From assembly GCA_035294245.1 (NCBI GenBank), contig DATGLG010000033.1, positions 62,001 through 126,000 of the forward strand: a DNA stretch of 64,000 nucleotides. Direction: 5' to 3'. Of this stretch, positions 41,861-52,401 are shown one piece after another. This stretch comes from DATGLG01 sp035294245. GTDB taxonomy: Bacteria > Pseudomonadota > Alphaproteobacteria > JACZXZ01. Under the pieces are notes generated by a model. That model did not search any database. It saw only the letters and a program-made list of their open reading frames with translations, and was not told the DNA's origin. Position 1 is the first letter of the stretch; every line of letters begins with the position of its first letter. The translations under genes were made by a program, and so were the position numbers.

Positions 41861-43063
41861 ATGGCAAGTCGGGATGGGGGATACGCAACGACCTGCAAGG
41901 TCATGAACTTCAAAGGATGGGCCGGCGCGCTGCTCGTCGCGGCCGGACTGGCGATCGCCTCCGGCGCGCTGGCCGCCGAGCCGATCAGGATCGGCGTGCC
42001 CGTCGGGCTGAGCGGCGCCAACAGCGTGGTGGCGCCCTCGGTCGTGCAGTCGGCCGAGCTCGCCGTCGACGAGATCAATGCCAAAGGCGGGGTTCTTGGC
42101 CGCAAATTGGTCCTTGATGTCGCGGATGACGGCAGCGGCGCCGCCGGCGCCCAAAAGGCCTTCGATTCCCTGGTTTTCCAGAAGAAGGTCAACGCCCTCA
42201 TCTCGATGGAGACGAGTGCCGCGCGGAATGCCGGCCTGCCGATCGTCGCGCGCGGCAAGGTGCCCTTCATCTATACCTCGTTCTATGAGGGCCACTCCTG
42301 CAGCCCCTATCTCTACGTGAATGCCTGGGTGCCGGATCAGCAAGTAGCGCCGATCGTCGACTATTTCATGGACAAGAAGGGCGCCAAGACCTTCTTCCTC
42401 GTCGGCAGCGACTACGCCTTCGGCCGCGGCATGCTCAAATTCACCCGCGAATATATCCAGAAGCGGGGCGGGAAAATCCTCGGCGAGGAATACGAGCCGA
42501 TGGATGCAACCGATTGGACGGCGGTGATCAGCAAGATACGCGCGGCCAATCCCGACGCCCTCATCACCTCGACGGCCGGCGGCGCGCCCAACGTCACCTT
42601 GACCAAGCAGCTTCGGGCGGCAGGCATCAAGGCGCTCTATGGTAACCTGGCGGTCGACGAAGGCACGGCGAAGAGCATGGGCCCCGACGCCGAGGGCATC
42701 TACATCTCCGCGTCCTACTTCACCAATCTCGACAACCCCAAGAACAAGGAGTTCCTCGCCGCCATGAAGAAGAAGTTCGGCGCGAATCTCAAGACCCCGA
42801 ACGACCTCTCCGTGCCGGAATACGAGGGCATCTATCTCTACAAGGCTGCCGTCGAGAAGGCCGGCACGACGAAGCCCGAGGCCGTCCTGAAGGCGCTCCC
42901 CGAGGTCTCATTCGACGGGCCGCGGGGGGTGGTGCAGATGTCGAAGGAGCACCATGCTCCGCTCACCATGTATCTCGGCCAGGTCCAGGCGGACGGCAGC
43001 GTCAAGGTTCTCGAGAGCTTCAAGAACGTCAATCCCGGCAATCAATGCCCGAATCTGAAGTAG
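41861..43063 (+). CDS. ABC transporter substrate-binding protein, urea/short-chain amide type
   Basis: The 400-residue precursor has a signal segment (WAGALLVAAGLAIASGALA) and the Leu/Ile/Val-type binding fold (IRIGVPVGLSGANSVVAPSV, DEINAKGGVLGRKLVLDVAD). The ATG at 41861 follows GGGAGG by 6 nt. It is a paralogue of the AmiC-like sensor and resembles UrtA/FmdD binding proteins for urea and short amides. It is the first structural gene after the antitermination leader. Binding in the periplasm delivers the amide to the permeases encoded next. Confidence 0.87.
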   Translation: MASRDGGYATTCKVMNFKGWAGALLVAAGLAIASGALAAEPIRIGVPVGLSGANSVVAPSVVQSAELAVDEINAKGGVLGRKLVLDVADDGSGAAGAQKAFDSLVFQKKVNALISMETSAARNAGLPIVARGKVPFIYTSFYEGHSCSPYLYVNAWVPDQQVAPIVDYFMDKKGAKTFFLVGSDYAFGRGMLKFTREYIQKRGGKILGEEYEPMDATDWTAVISKIRAANPDALITSTAGGAPNVTLTKQLRAAGIKALYGNLAVDEGTAKSMGPDAEGIYISASYFTNLDNPKNKEFLAAMKKKFGANLKTPNDLSVPEYEGIYLYKAAVEKAGTTKPEAVLKALPEVSFDGPRGVVQMSKEHHAPLTMYLGQVQADGSVKVLESFKNVNPGNQCPNLK

Positions 43064-43148
43064 CGACGGCGTCGTCTCGGGTGGGGTGGCGAAGGGCTTG
43101 CTTCGCCGCCTCGTTCGGGGCGAGAGAGCCGCCGCAATCGATCGCGAC

Positions 43149-43985
43149 ATGTCCGCCCAGCTTCTAGACATCATCACCACCGCCGCGATTCTCTATATCG
43201 TGGCGACGGGCCTGCTGATCGTCTTCGGCGTCATGAAGATCATCAATTTCGCCCATGGCGGATTCCTCACCATCGGCGGATATTCGGCCCTCGTCGCCAC
43301 CCAGATCGGCTTGAATCCGTGGCTCTCGATGCCGCTCGCGGCATTCGTGGGCCTCGTCGTCGGCATGGTCGTGGAGCGCCTCGTTGTGCGCCCGCTCTAC
43401 GGCCGGCCGCTCGACGCCATCCTCGCCACCTGGGGCCTTGGCATCATCATCGGGCAGCTCATCACCATCGCCTTCGGACGCGAGGTGCAGTTCGCGCGGA
43501 GCCCGATGCACGGCACCATCAAGGTGTTGGGCGAGGATTACTCGCAATATCGGCTTCTCCTGGTGCTCGGCGCCGTCCTGCTCGGCGTATTGCTGGCCCT
43601 GCTCCTGCGCCGGACCCGGCTCGGCCTCGTCACGCGCGCCGTCATCCTCAATGAGGATCTCGCGCGCGCCCTGGGGATCAATAGCGGCCTCGTCCGCTTC
43701 ATCACCTTCAGCCTGGGCACAGCACTGGCGAGCCTGGCGGGGGCGCTCATCACGCCGCTTTCGAGCGTGGATCCCAATATGGGCGTTCCCTGGCTGGTCA
43801 ACGCCTTCATGCTCGTCATCGTGTCGGGCGCCTCCCTGGTCAGCCTGATGGTGACGACCGTCCTCCTCGGCGGCGCGCAGGTTCTGATCAGCGCCTATGG
43901 CAGCCCCATCCTGGGCGGGCTCACGATCGTCGTCCTCGCCGCCGTGATCCTGCGCATCCGGCCCCAAGGGTTCGCCCGTGATTAG
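43149..43985 (+). CDS. ABC transporter permease, LivH/UrtB type
   Basis: The 278-residue inner-membrane protein has seven to eight hydrophobic helices and the family segments GLLIVFGVMKIINFAHGGFL and LNEDLARALGINSGLVRFIT. The ATG at 43149 fits the family start; a GTG at 43086 would add a basic stretch without similarity. It follows the SBP gene and pairs with the next permease in the importer. Confidence 0.87.
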   Translation: MSAQLLDIITTAAILYIVATGLLIVFGVMKIINFAHGGFLTIGGYSALVATQIGLNPWLSMPLAAFVGLVVGMVVERLVVRPLYGRPLDAILATWGLGIIIGQLITIAFGREVQFARSPMHGTIKVLGEDYSQYRLLLVLGAVLLGVLLALLLRRTRLGLVTRAVILNEDLARALGINSGLVRFITFSLGTALASLAGALITPLSSVDPNMGVPWLVNAFMLVIVSGASLVSLMVTTVLLGGAQVLISAYGSPILGGLTIVVLAAVILRIRPQGFARD

Positions 43986-43987
43986 GG

Positions 43988-45846
43988 ATGGTCGTGAATA
44001 GCGGGCATACCGAGGGTGCGATCCTGGCGTCTCCGGGTGCCGTGCGCTCGCGGACCCGATCGGTCGCGCGGGTCGCGGTCATCGGGCTGATCGCGATCGG
44101 CATCGCCCCCTATGTGCTGGACATCTATTCCGTCAACATCCTCATTCGCTCGTTCCTCTACGCCTGCGCGGCGCTCACGGTGGATGTCCTCTGGGGCTAC
44201 ACCGGGATTCTCACCTTCGGACAATCGGCCTTCTTCGGCATCGGCGCCTACGCCTGCGGGCTCGTCTTCACCCATCTGGGCTTTAGCGCCGCAAACGCCG
44301 TGATCGCGCTCGTTCTCGGGGTCGTGGTCGCCGGACTCGTCGCTGCCCTCGTCGGGTGGCTGGCGTTCGGATACGGCGTCTCGCCGATCTACGTCTCCGT
44401 CGTCACCCTCGCGCTGCCCATCGTGGTGACGCAGATCCTGTTCTCCGGCGGCACTTTCACGGGCTCGAGCAGCGGCCTCTCCGGCTTCCCGACCTTCGAT
44501 CTCTCGACGGAGGGCTGGTTCTGGATCGCCGGCGGAGCCACAGTGGTGCTGACCGCGATCGGCTGGGTCTTCGTCCGCAGCGACGCCGGCCGCCTGCTCG
44601 TCGCGATCCGCGAGAACGAGCAGCGCTGCGAGTATCTCGGCATCAACACGGCGCTCATCAAGACGCTCCTGCTCGTCGCCGCGGCGGTCATCACGGCACT
44701 CGCCGGCTATGCCTATGCCGGCTACACCGACGTGATCGCGCCAGAGCTCGCGGGCTTCGTATTCGCGACCGAGCTCGTCTCTGGGTCGCCCTCGGCGGGC
44801 GAGGGACGCTGATCGGCCCCGTCGTCGGCGCCGTCCTGATCGATTTCATCAGCGCCTATCTGAGCGGCAGCCTGCCGTTCATCTGGAAGCTCGTGATCGG
44901 CCTCGCCTTCGTCGTCGTCATCGTGGCGCTGCCTCGGGGTGTGACGCCCGTGATCGTCGCCGGCTGGCGCCGTCTCGTCCCGCGCAGGGCCGCGGCGGGG
45001 AAGCGGGAGCAGCGTCAAAGCGCCTTCCTGCGGCCGGCGCCCGCGCGCGCGGCTCGCCGGGAGGCGGCCGCCGGCGGCGCGCCGGACGCCGCGATCGAGC
45101 TTCACGGCCTCATCCGCCGCTACGGCAGCCTGCGCGTCCTCGAGAATATCGATGTCCGCGCCAACCCGGGCGAGCTCCTGAGCCTGGTCGGGCCGAACGG
45201 GGCGGGGAAGACGACGCTCATCCGCTGTATCAGCGACGGCAATGAGCGCACTGCCGGCAAGGTCGTGATCAACGGCCACGATATCGGCCGGCTGCCGCCG
45301 CAGCGATGCGTCCGCTTCGGCATCGGGCGCAAGTTCCAGACAGCCAACGTGTTCGAGAGCCTGACGGTCTCGGAATGCCTGCGAATCGCGCGCATGCGGC
45401 TGGAGCCGCCGTCCCTCTGGCGCTGCACGACCGCTCTCGACGTTCCCGAGGCGGCCTTCCAGGTTGTCGCGTCGACCGGCCTCGGCGACCAGCTCGCATC
45501 CGAGGTCAGGTTTCTCTCCCACGGCATGAAGCAGGCGCTCGAGCTTGCCATGGTGCTGGCGTTGGAGCCGAGCGTGCTTCTGCTGGACGAGCCGACGGCG
45601 GGCCTGACCAAGCCCGAGCGGAAGTTGATCGGCGACATCCTCGTCGAGCTCGCCGCCCGTCACGGCTTGTGCATCCTGCTGATCGAGCACGATCTCGATT
45701 TTGTCCGCGACATCAGCTCGCGAGTCATCGTTCTGCATCAGGGGCGCATCGCGCTCGACGGAACCGTCCGGGAGGTCGTCGAGTCCGAGCTGGTCAGGAC
45801 GATCTACACGGGCGCTGCGCACACAGGCCTGGAGGGGCGACCATGA
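43988..45846 (+). pseudogene. Permease-ATPase fusion (LivM/UrtC-UrtD type) with one frameshift
   Basis: From 43988 the frame encodes a LivM/UrtC-type permease (GYTGILTFGQSAFFGIGAYA) up to LAGFVFATELVSG, then unrelated residues to a stop at 44812. In the +1 frame the expected continuation follows at once (WVALGGRGTLIGPVVGAVLI), runs to LPRGVTPVIV and continues without a stop into an ATPase domain (Walker A GPNGAGKTT, LSHGMKQ signature, LLLDEPTAGL). One missing base near 44779 (GTC-TCTGG for GTC-ATC-TGG) explains it. Repaired, it would be a fusion of about 619 residues. LSHG in the signature is typical of UrtD-like amide/urea ATPases. Sequencing error is possible. Confidence 0.78.
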
Positions 45847-46556
45847 GCCGGCCGCCTCCGGCGCTCGAGGTCGCGCGGGTCAGCAGCGGCTATGGCGAGG
45901 CGCTCGTCATCCGCGACATCGAGCTCGCGCTTGAGCCCGGCGAGATCTTCGCCATCCTCGGCAAGAACGGGATGGGAAAGACGACGCTCCTCAAGACCAT
46001 CATGGGCTTCCTAGCGGCGCGGGGCGGCGCGATTCGCGTCTTCGGCGAGGAGATAACCGGACTGCCGCCCTATCGCATCGCGCGCAAGGCGATCGCCTAT
46101 AGCCCCCAGGAGCAGGCGCTGTTCCAGGATCTCTCGGTCGTCGACAATTTACGCCTGGGATTGGCGGACGAGCGGCTGCTCGAGGACGGCCTGGAGCGGG
46201 TCGGCCGCTTCTTCCCCTTTCTACTGGAGCGCCGTCGCCAGCGGGCGGGGACGCTGAGCGGCGGTGAGCAGAAGATGCTGCTCGTCGCGCGCGCCCTGAT
46301 GTCTCGGCCGCGGCTGATGCTGGTGGACGAGATCACCGAAGGGCTGCAGCCGTCGGTCATACAGAAGGTTGCCGACGTGCTGCGCGCCGAGCGCACCGCA
46401 TCGAATGTCGCCGTCCTCTTGATCGAGCAGAACGTTCGCTTCGCGCTTGCCGTCGCCGATCGCTATGCCGTGCTCAAGCGCGGCGAGATCGTTGACAGCG
46501 GGCGCATCGGCGACCCCGATGCCGAAGCGCGGATCGACGAGCATCTGAGCATGTAG
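45843..46556 (+). CDS. ABC transporter ATP-binding protein, LivF/UrtE type
   Basis: The 237-residue ATPase has Walker A GKNGMGKTT, signature LSGGEQK and Walker B LMLVDEITEGLQPS. Its ATG overlaps the stop of the preceding fusion gene by 4 bases. It is the second nucleotide-binding subunit of the amide-type importer. Features of UrtE/FmdF-type ATPases (DEITEGLQPS) are visible. Confidence 0.88.
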   Translation: MSRPPPALEVARVSSGYGEALVIRDIELALEPGEIFAILGKNGMGKTTLLKTIMGFLAARGGAIRVFGEEITGLPPYRIARKAIAYSPQEQALFQDLSVVDNLRLGLADERLLEDGLERVGRFFPFLLERRRQRAGTLSGGEQKMLLVARALMSRPRLMLVDEITEGLQPSVIQKVADVLRAERTASNVAVLLIEQNVRFALAVADRYAVLKRGEIVDSGRIGDPDAEARIDEHLSM

Positions 46557-46579
46557 CCGGACCGGTGGGTTTTCAACGA

Positions 46580-47317
46580 ATGCAGCTCAACACCTTCTCG
46601 ATCGTCGCCCGTTGTCCGCGAAGCGGCATGCTCGGAGTCGCCGTGAGCACCGCCGTGCCGGCCGTCGGCGCCCTTTGCCCCTACGTCAAGACCGGAGTCG
46701 GCGCCGTCTCCACGCAATCTTGGGTCAACCCCTACCTTGCGATCGATGCGCTGCGCCTGATGGAGGCGGGGCTCGAGGCTTCCGCGGCGCTCGATCGCGT
46801 GCTCGCCGACGACGATGCGAAGGGCTTGCGCCAGATCGGCGTCGTCGATGCGGCCGGCCGGAGCGTCGCCTGGACGGGTGGCGGCTGCACGCCTTGGCAT
46901 GGTCACATCACCGAGCGCGACGTCGCGATACAGGGAAACATGCTGGTGGGGGAGGCGACCCTCTCCGCCATGGCCGAAGCCTTCCGGCGCAGCGAGTCCC
47001 TCGACCTCGCCGAGCGGCTCCTGCTCGCGCTCGAGGCCGGGCAGGCCGCCGGCGGCGACAAGCGCGGCAAGCAATCCGCTGCCTTGCGGGTCCACCATAC
47101 GGAGGACTATCCATGGCTCGACCTTCGCGTCGACGAGCATCGCTACCCCGTCGCCGAGCTCCGCCGCGTCTACACGATCGCTCGGCTGCAATTGCTGCCC
47201 TTCGTCGAAGGCATGCCCAAGCGGGGCGCTGCGGCCGGAGCGCTCCCCGGGCCCGTCGAGGACATGCTGCTGACTCCGCCGCCGTTCCGCCCGGGCGGCG
47301 GCGGATCGGCGCCGTGA
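46580..47317 (+). CDS. DUF1028 family protein
   Basis: The 245-residue protein is a DUF1028 member, with FSIVARCPRSGMLGVAVSTA at the start, VSTQSWVNPYLAIDALRLM and GNMLVGEATLSAMAEAF in the body. The fold is Ntn-hydrolase-like and its activity is not established; it is often found beside amidases and peptide or amide transporters. It follows the ATPase by about 24 bp in the same operon, so a hydrolytic role on the imported amide is likely. An upstream GTG at 46565 is an alternative start. Confidence 0.82.
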   Translation: MQLNTFSIVARCPRSGMLGVAVSTAVPAVGALCPYVKTGVGAVSTQSWVNPYLAIDALRLMEAGLEASAALDRVLADDDAKGLRQIGVVDAAGRSVAWTGGGCTPWHGHITERDVAIQGNMLVGEATLSAMAEAFRRSESLDLAERLLLALEAGQAAGGDKRGKQSAALRVHHTEDYPWLDLRVDEHRYPVAELRRVYTIARLQLLPFVEGMPKRGAAAGALPGPVEDMLLTPPPFRPGGGGSAP

Positions 47318-47338
47318 GCGCAAGGTACGGAGCGGAAG

Positions 47339-47587
47339 ATGAATCATCCGCCGTCCGCCAAGCCAGGAGATGAGGCGATGAGGACGCCGAATTCCGAGAC
47401 CCCTCTCGATCCCTACACGGATATCCTGGGGATCGACCTTCCACCCGAGCGACTCGCCGAGAATCTTCGGTCGTTCGGTGACATCCTTCGGGCGCTGCGG
47501 AAATTGCGGGCGCTCGATCTGACCGAGGTGCATCCCGCGGTCGTCTTCGATCCGCTTTGCGGCGATCGCGGCTCGTCCGAGGCATGA
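47339..47587 (+). CDS. AtzG-like (DUF4089) small amidase partner
   Basis: The 82-residue protein resembles AtzG, the GatC-like subunit that holds the amidase AtzE together: PERLAENLRSFGDILRALRK, then LRALDLTEVHPAVVFDP. Its TGA overlaps the amidase ATG by 4 bases. AtzE/AtzG hydrolyses 1-carboxybiuret in cyanuric acid breakdown; relatives occur with other amidases, so biuret itself is not implied. The first 15 residues are not conserved and an ATG at 47378 is possible. Confidence 0.75.
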   Translation: MNHPPSAKPGDEAMRTPNSETPLDPYTDILGIDLPPERLAENLRSFGDILRALRKLRALDLTEVHPAVVFDPLCGDRGSSEA

Positions 47588-48978
47588 GCGCCGAGCTTCC
47601 ATTCCGGCCCATCGAGGCGCTCGCCCTCGAGCTGCGCACCGGCCGAGTTTCTCCGGTCGCGCTGACGGAGTCGGTGCTGAGCCGGATCGAGCGCCACGAC
47701 GCAACCCTGCAGAGCTACGTGCATGTCGCGGCCGATGCCATCGCCGCAGCACGGGAGGCCGAGCGGGAGATTCGCGACGGGAGCTGGCGCGGGCCTCTTC
47801 ACGGCATTCCCGTCGCCGTCAAGGACAACTATCTCACGCGCGATATGCCGACGACGGCGGGGACGACGGCGCCCGGCATCTCGTTTCCGCGGGTCGATTC
47901 TGTGGCGGCGGCCCGGCTGCGCCAGGCGGGCGCGATCCTTATCGGCAAGACGCGGACCCATGAGTTCGCCTGGGGGACGGTGACGCCGCCGACCCGCAAC
48001 CCCTGGGATGTGAGCCGCGTGCCAGGCGGCTCGAGCGGCGGCTCGGCGGCCGCGGTCGCCGCCGGCCTTGGCGTAGCGGGACTCGGCTCCGATACCGGCG
48101 GATCGATCCGCATACCCGCCAGCCTCTGCGGCATCGTGGGCCTCAAGGCGACGTTCGGCCGCATCAGCAGGGCGGGCGTGGTGCCCCATAGCTGGTCGCT
48201 CGACCATGCCGGGCCGCTCACCCGCACGGTCGCCGACGCCGCCATCATGCTCAATGTCCTGGCCGGCTTCGATCCCGTCGATCCAGCCTGCCAGGACCGC
48301 CCGGTGCCCGACTATACAGCAGCCTTGGGACAGCCCATCCGCGGGCTCCGCATCGGGGTCTGCCGGAACCACTTCTTCGGGCGCAACCAGGCGGATGTCG
48401 AGCGAGCGGTCGAGCAGGCGATCGCCGACCTTGCCGATGCGGGCGCGCACATTCGCGATATCGAGATCCCAAACCTCGAATACGGCCTTGGCGCGATTTT
48501 CGCCATCGAGCTGTCGTCCTCGACGGCCTATCATGACGCCTCGCTCCGCGCCGGCCGCGCGCGACACTTCCAGCCGGACGTCCGCAAGCTCGTGGAGCTC
48601 GGCCGCTTCGTCACCGGGCCGGACTACCTGAAGGCGGAGCAGTTCCGTCGCGTCCTGATCAGGGATTTTCGCAAGCTCTTCCGGGATGTCGATGCGATCA
48701 TTGGTCCCACGACTCCGCTGACCGCCTGGAAGGTCGGCGACTGGACGGTCGAGGTCGCAGGCGGCCCGGAGAGCGTGCTGGCCGCATCCTGGCGCCTGAC
48801 CTATCCCTATAATCTGACGGGCATGCCGGCGATCTCGCTGCCTTGCGGCTTCGATCGCGACGGCCTTCCCATTGGTCTGCAGATCGCGGGACGGCCCTTC
48901 GACGAGATGACGGTCCTGCGCGTCGCCCATGCCTACGAGCAGGCGCATGAATGGAAGGAGCGGCTGCCGTGCGTGTGA
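47584..48978 (+). CDS. Amidase signature enzyme, AtzE-like
   Basis: The 464-residue hydrolase has the complete triad: Lys80 (PVAVKD), Ser150 or Ser151 in PGGSSGGS and Ser174 in GSDTGGSIRIP. It starts at an ATG overlapping the AtzG-like gene's stop, supporting an AtzE/AtzG-like complex. It deaminates an amide or carboxy-amide from the imported compound, releasing ammonia. It differs from the amidase at 7432 in partner and operon, so the two are not redundant copies. Confidence 0.88.
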   Translation: MSAELPFRPIEALALELRTGRVSPVALTESVLSRIERHDATLQSYVHVAADAIAAAREAEREIRDGSWRGPLHGIPVAVKDNYLTRDMPTTAGTTAPGISFPRVDSVAAARLRQAGAILIGKTRTHEFAWGTVTPPTRNPWDVSRVPGGSSGGSAAAVAAGLGVAGLGSDTGGSIRIPASLCGIVGLKATFGRISRAGVVPHSWSLDHAGPLTRTVADAAIMLNVLAGFDPVDPACQDRPVPDYTAALGQPIRGLRIGVCRNHFFGRNQADVERAVEQAIADLADAGAHIRDIEIPNLEYGLGAIFAIELSSSTAYHDASLRAGRARHFQPDVRKLVELGRFVTGPDYLKAEQFRRVLIRDFRKLFRDVDAIIGPTTPLTAWKVGDWTVEVAGGPESVLAASWRLTYPYNLTGMPAISLPCGFDRDGLPIGLQIAGRPFDEMTVLRVAHAYEQAHEWKERLPCV

Positions 48979-49043
48979 CGCTTCGAGAGGCGCGTCGCGG
49001 CACCGCGCCCTTCATCCCACCCTTCGCCATTTGAGGCCGCTTG

Positions 49044-49928
49044 ATGTCGACAGCCCCGCAAGCCATGGAGAGCAAGATCCGCGTCGCCTGCCTTCAGATG
49101 GAGCCGCGGATCGGCGAGAAGCGCGACAACATCGCGCACAGCCTGGCGATGATCGACGAGGCCGCCGCGGCCGGCGCCAACCTCGTCGTCCTGCCCGAGC
49201 TATGCAGCAGCGGCTATGTCTTCGCGACCCGGAACGAGGCCTTCGAGCTGGCCGAGCCTGTCCCTGACGGCGAAGCGACCCGGGCCTGGATGGATGCGGC
49301 GGCGCGCCACGGTCTTCATATCGTCGCGGGGATCGCCGAGCGCTGCGGCGCCGCGCTCTTCAACAGCGCCGTCGTGGTGGGGCCGCAGGGCTTCATCGGC
49401 ACCTATCGCAAGAATCATCTGTGGGGAGCCGAGAACCTGTTCTTCGAGCCGGGCGATCTGGGAGTCCCCGTGTTCCACACCGCCATCGGCCGGATCGCAG
49501 CGGCGATCTGCTACGATATCTGGTTTCCCGAGATTTTCCGGCTCGCGGCGCTCCAGGGTGCCGACATCCTCTGCGTCCCCACCAACTGGGTGCCGATGCC
49601 GGAGCAGCCCGCAACGCAACTCGTGATGGCCAATATCCTGGCGATGAGCGGGGCTCATTCGAACGCCATGTTCGTCGCGGCGGCGGATCGCATCGGCGAG
49701 GAGCGCGGCCAGCGCTTCATCGGCCGGAGCCTCATCGTGGGCCACACCGGCTGGCCCGTCGCGGGGCCGGCGAGCGCCGATCGCGAGGAGATCCTCATCG
49801 CCGAGGTCAACCTGTCGGATGCGCGCCGCCGGCGGCACTGGACCGATTTCAATCATGTTCTGCGCGACCGCCGGACCGATCTCTATGCGGAGATGCTCGG
49901 CGCCGACGCCCGGCGCGGCTGGTACTGA
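49044..49928 (+). CDS. Carbon-nitrogen hydrolase (nitrilase superfamily)
   Basis: The 294-residue enzyme has the Glu52 (LPELCSSGY), Lys123 (YRKNHLW) and Cys156 (AICYDIWFPE) triad of the nitrilase superfamily. Aliphatic amidases, N-carbamoyl hydrolases and omega-amidases share this site. The sequence after Cys (YDIWFPE) is typical of amidase or carbamoylase branches, not of true nitrilases. It closes the AmiC/AmiR operon, 65 bp after the AtzE-like gene, and probably hydrolyses the imported amide or the product of the first amidase. Confidence 0.87.
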   Translation: MSTAPQAMESKIRVACLQMEPRIGEKRDNIAHSLAMIDEAAAAGANLVVLPELCSSGYVFATRNEAFELAEPVPDGEATRAWMDAAARHGLHIVAGIAERCGAALFNSAVVVGPQGFIGTYRKNHLWGAENLFFEPGDLGVPVFHTAIGRIAAAICYDIWFPEIFRLAALQGADILCVPTNWVPMPEQPATQLVMANILAMSGAHSNAMFVAAADRIGEERGQRFIGRSLIVGHTGWPVAGPASADREEILIAEVNLSDARRRRHWTDFNHVLRDRRTDLYAEMLGADARRGWY

Positions 49929-50025
49929 TCCTCGTTGTCGCGCAGAGAAGCTTGATCGCCGATCGCGCGGATCGGTCGCATGCCATTCGTCTACACGGAT
50001 CGAACGCGCGCCCCTCAAATCGGCT

Positions 50026-50072
50026 AAAATTGGAAACGGTTTCTCGCCATGTTCCGCCGAAAATTGGAAACG
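50026..50072 (+). repeat. Pair of 13-bp direct repeats beside the tRNA
   Basis: AAAATTGGAAACG occurs at 50026-50038 and 50060-50072, within 50 bp of the 3' end of the tRNA. No gene lies in 49929-50107. The doubled motif resembles repeated blocks at ends of some insertion sequences, but no transposase is attached. Confidence 0.5.
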
Positions 50073-50107
50073 AATTTTGGACGAGCTCTGTAAGCCCTTG
50101 TTTCGAA

Positions 50108-50184
50108 TGGTGGGCCCGGCAGGACTCGAACCTGCGACAACACCGTTATGAGCGGCGCGTTCTGACCAGCTGAACTACGGGCCC
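50108..50184 (-). tRNA. tRNA with CAU anticodon (Met or Ile2)
   Basis: The minus strand folds into a full cloverleaf of 77 nt including an encoded CCA. The acceptor stem is GGGCCCG with CGGGCCC, the anticodon loop CTCATAA, and the T arm GCAGGTTCGAGTCCTGC. Anticodon CAU serves elongator methionine or, if modified by TilS, isoleucine AUA; the sequence alone does not settle which. The 3' end points toward the accessory gene region on the left. Confidence 0.92.
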
Positions 50185-50189
50185 GGACT

Positions 50190-50268
50190 CGGATGCCAGA
50201 GGTCGGATATCAGAGGCCAGAAAGACGCACGCGTCCACTGACATCTGTCATCCGTAATCCGACATCCG
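50190..50268. repeat. Degenerate short repeats between rpoD and the tRNA
   Basis: The spacer between the rpoD stop and the tRNA is made of imperfect repeats of a GGATGTC/CAGAGG type (for example CGGATGCCAGAGG and CGGATATCAGAGG). They may form weak hairpins ending the rpoD transcript. No T-run is present. Confidence 0.3.
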
Positions 50269-52329
<2,061 letters not shown>

Positions 52330-52401
52330 GCGCCCTCGCCCCCTGATCGCATAAACACGATGCGAGCGGCGACGTTCCCCGTCCCAGGGGAACGCTGCCC
52401 C

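Noticed and set aside
44356..44779. First part of the long frame ending at 45846 as a separate gene
   Set aside because: Before 44780 this frame is out of phase with the permease and its translation is Arg-rich noise; only the part after the frameshift is real.
49819..50173. Small frames ending in MVGPAGLEPATTPL near the tRNA
   Set aside because: This is the translation of the tRNA's complement, a familiar false gene call.
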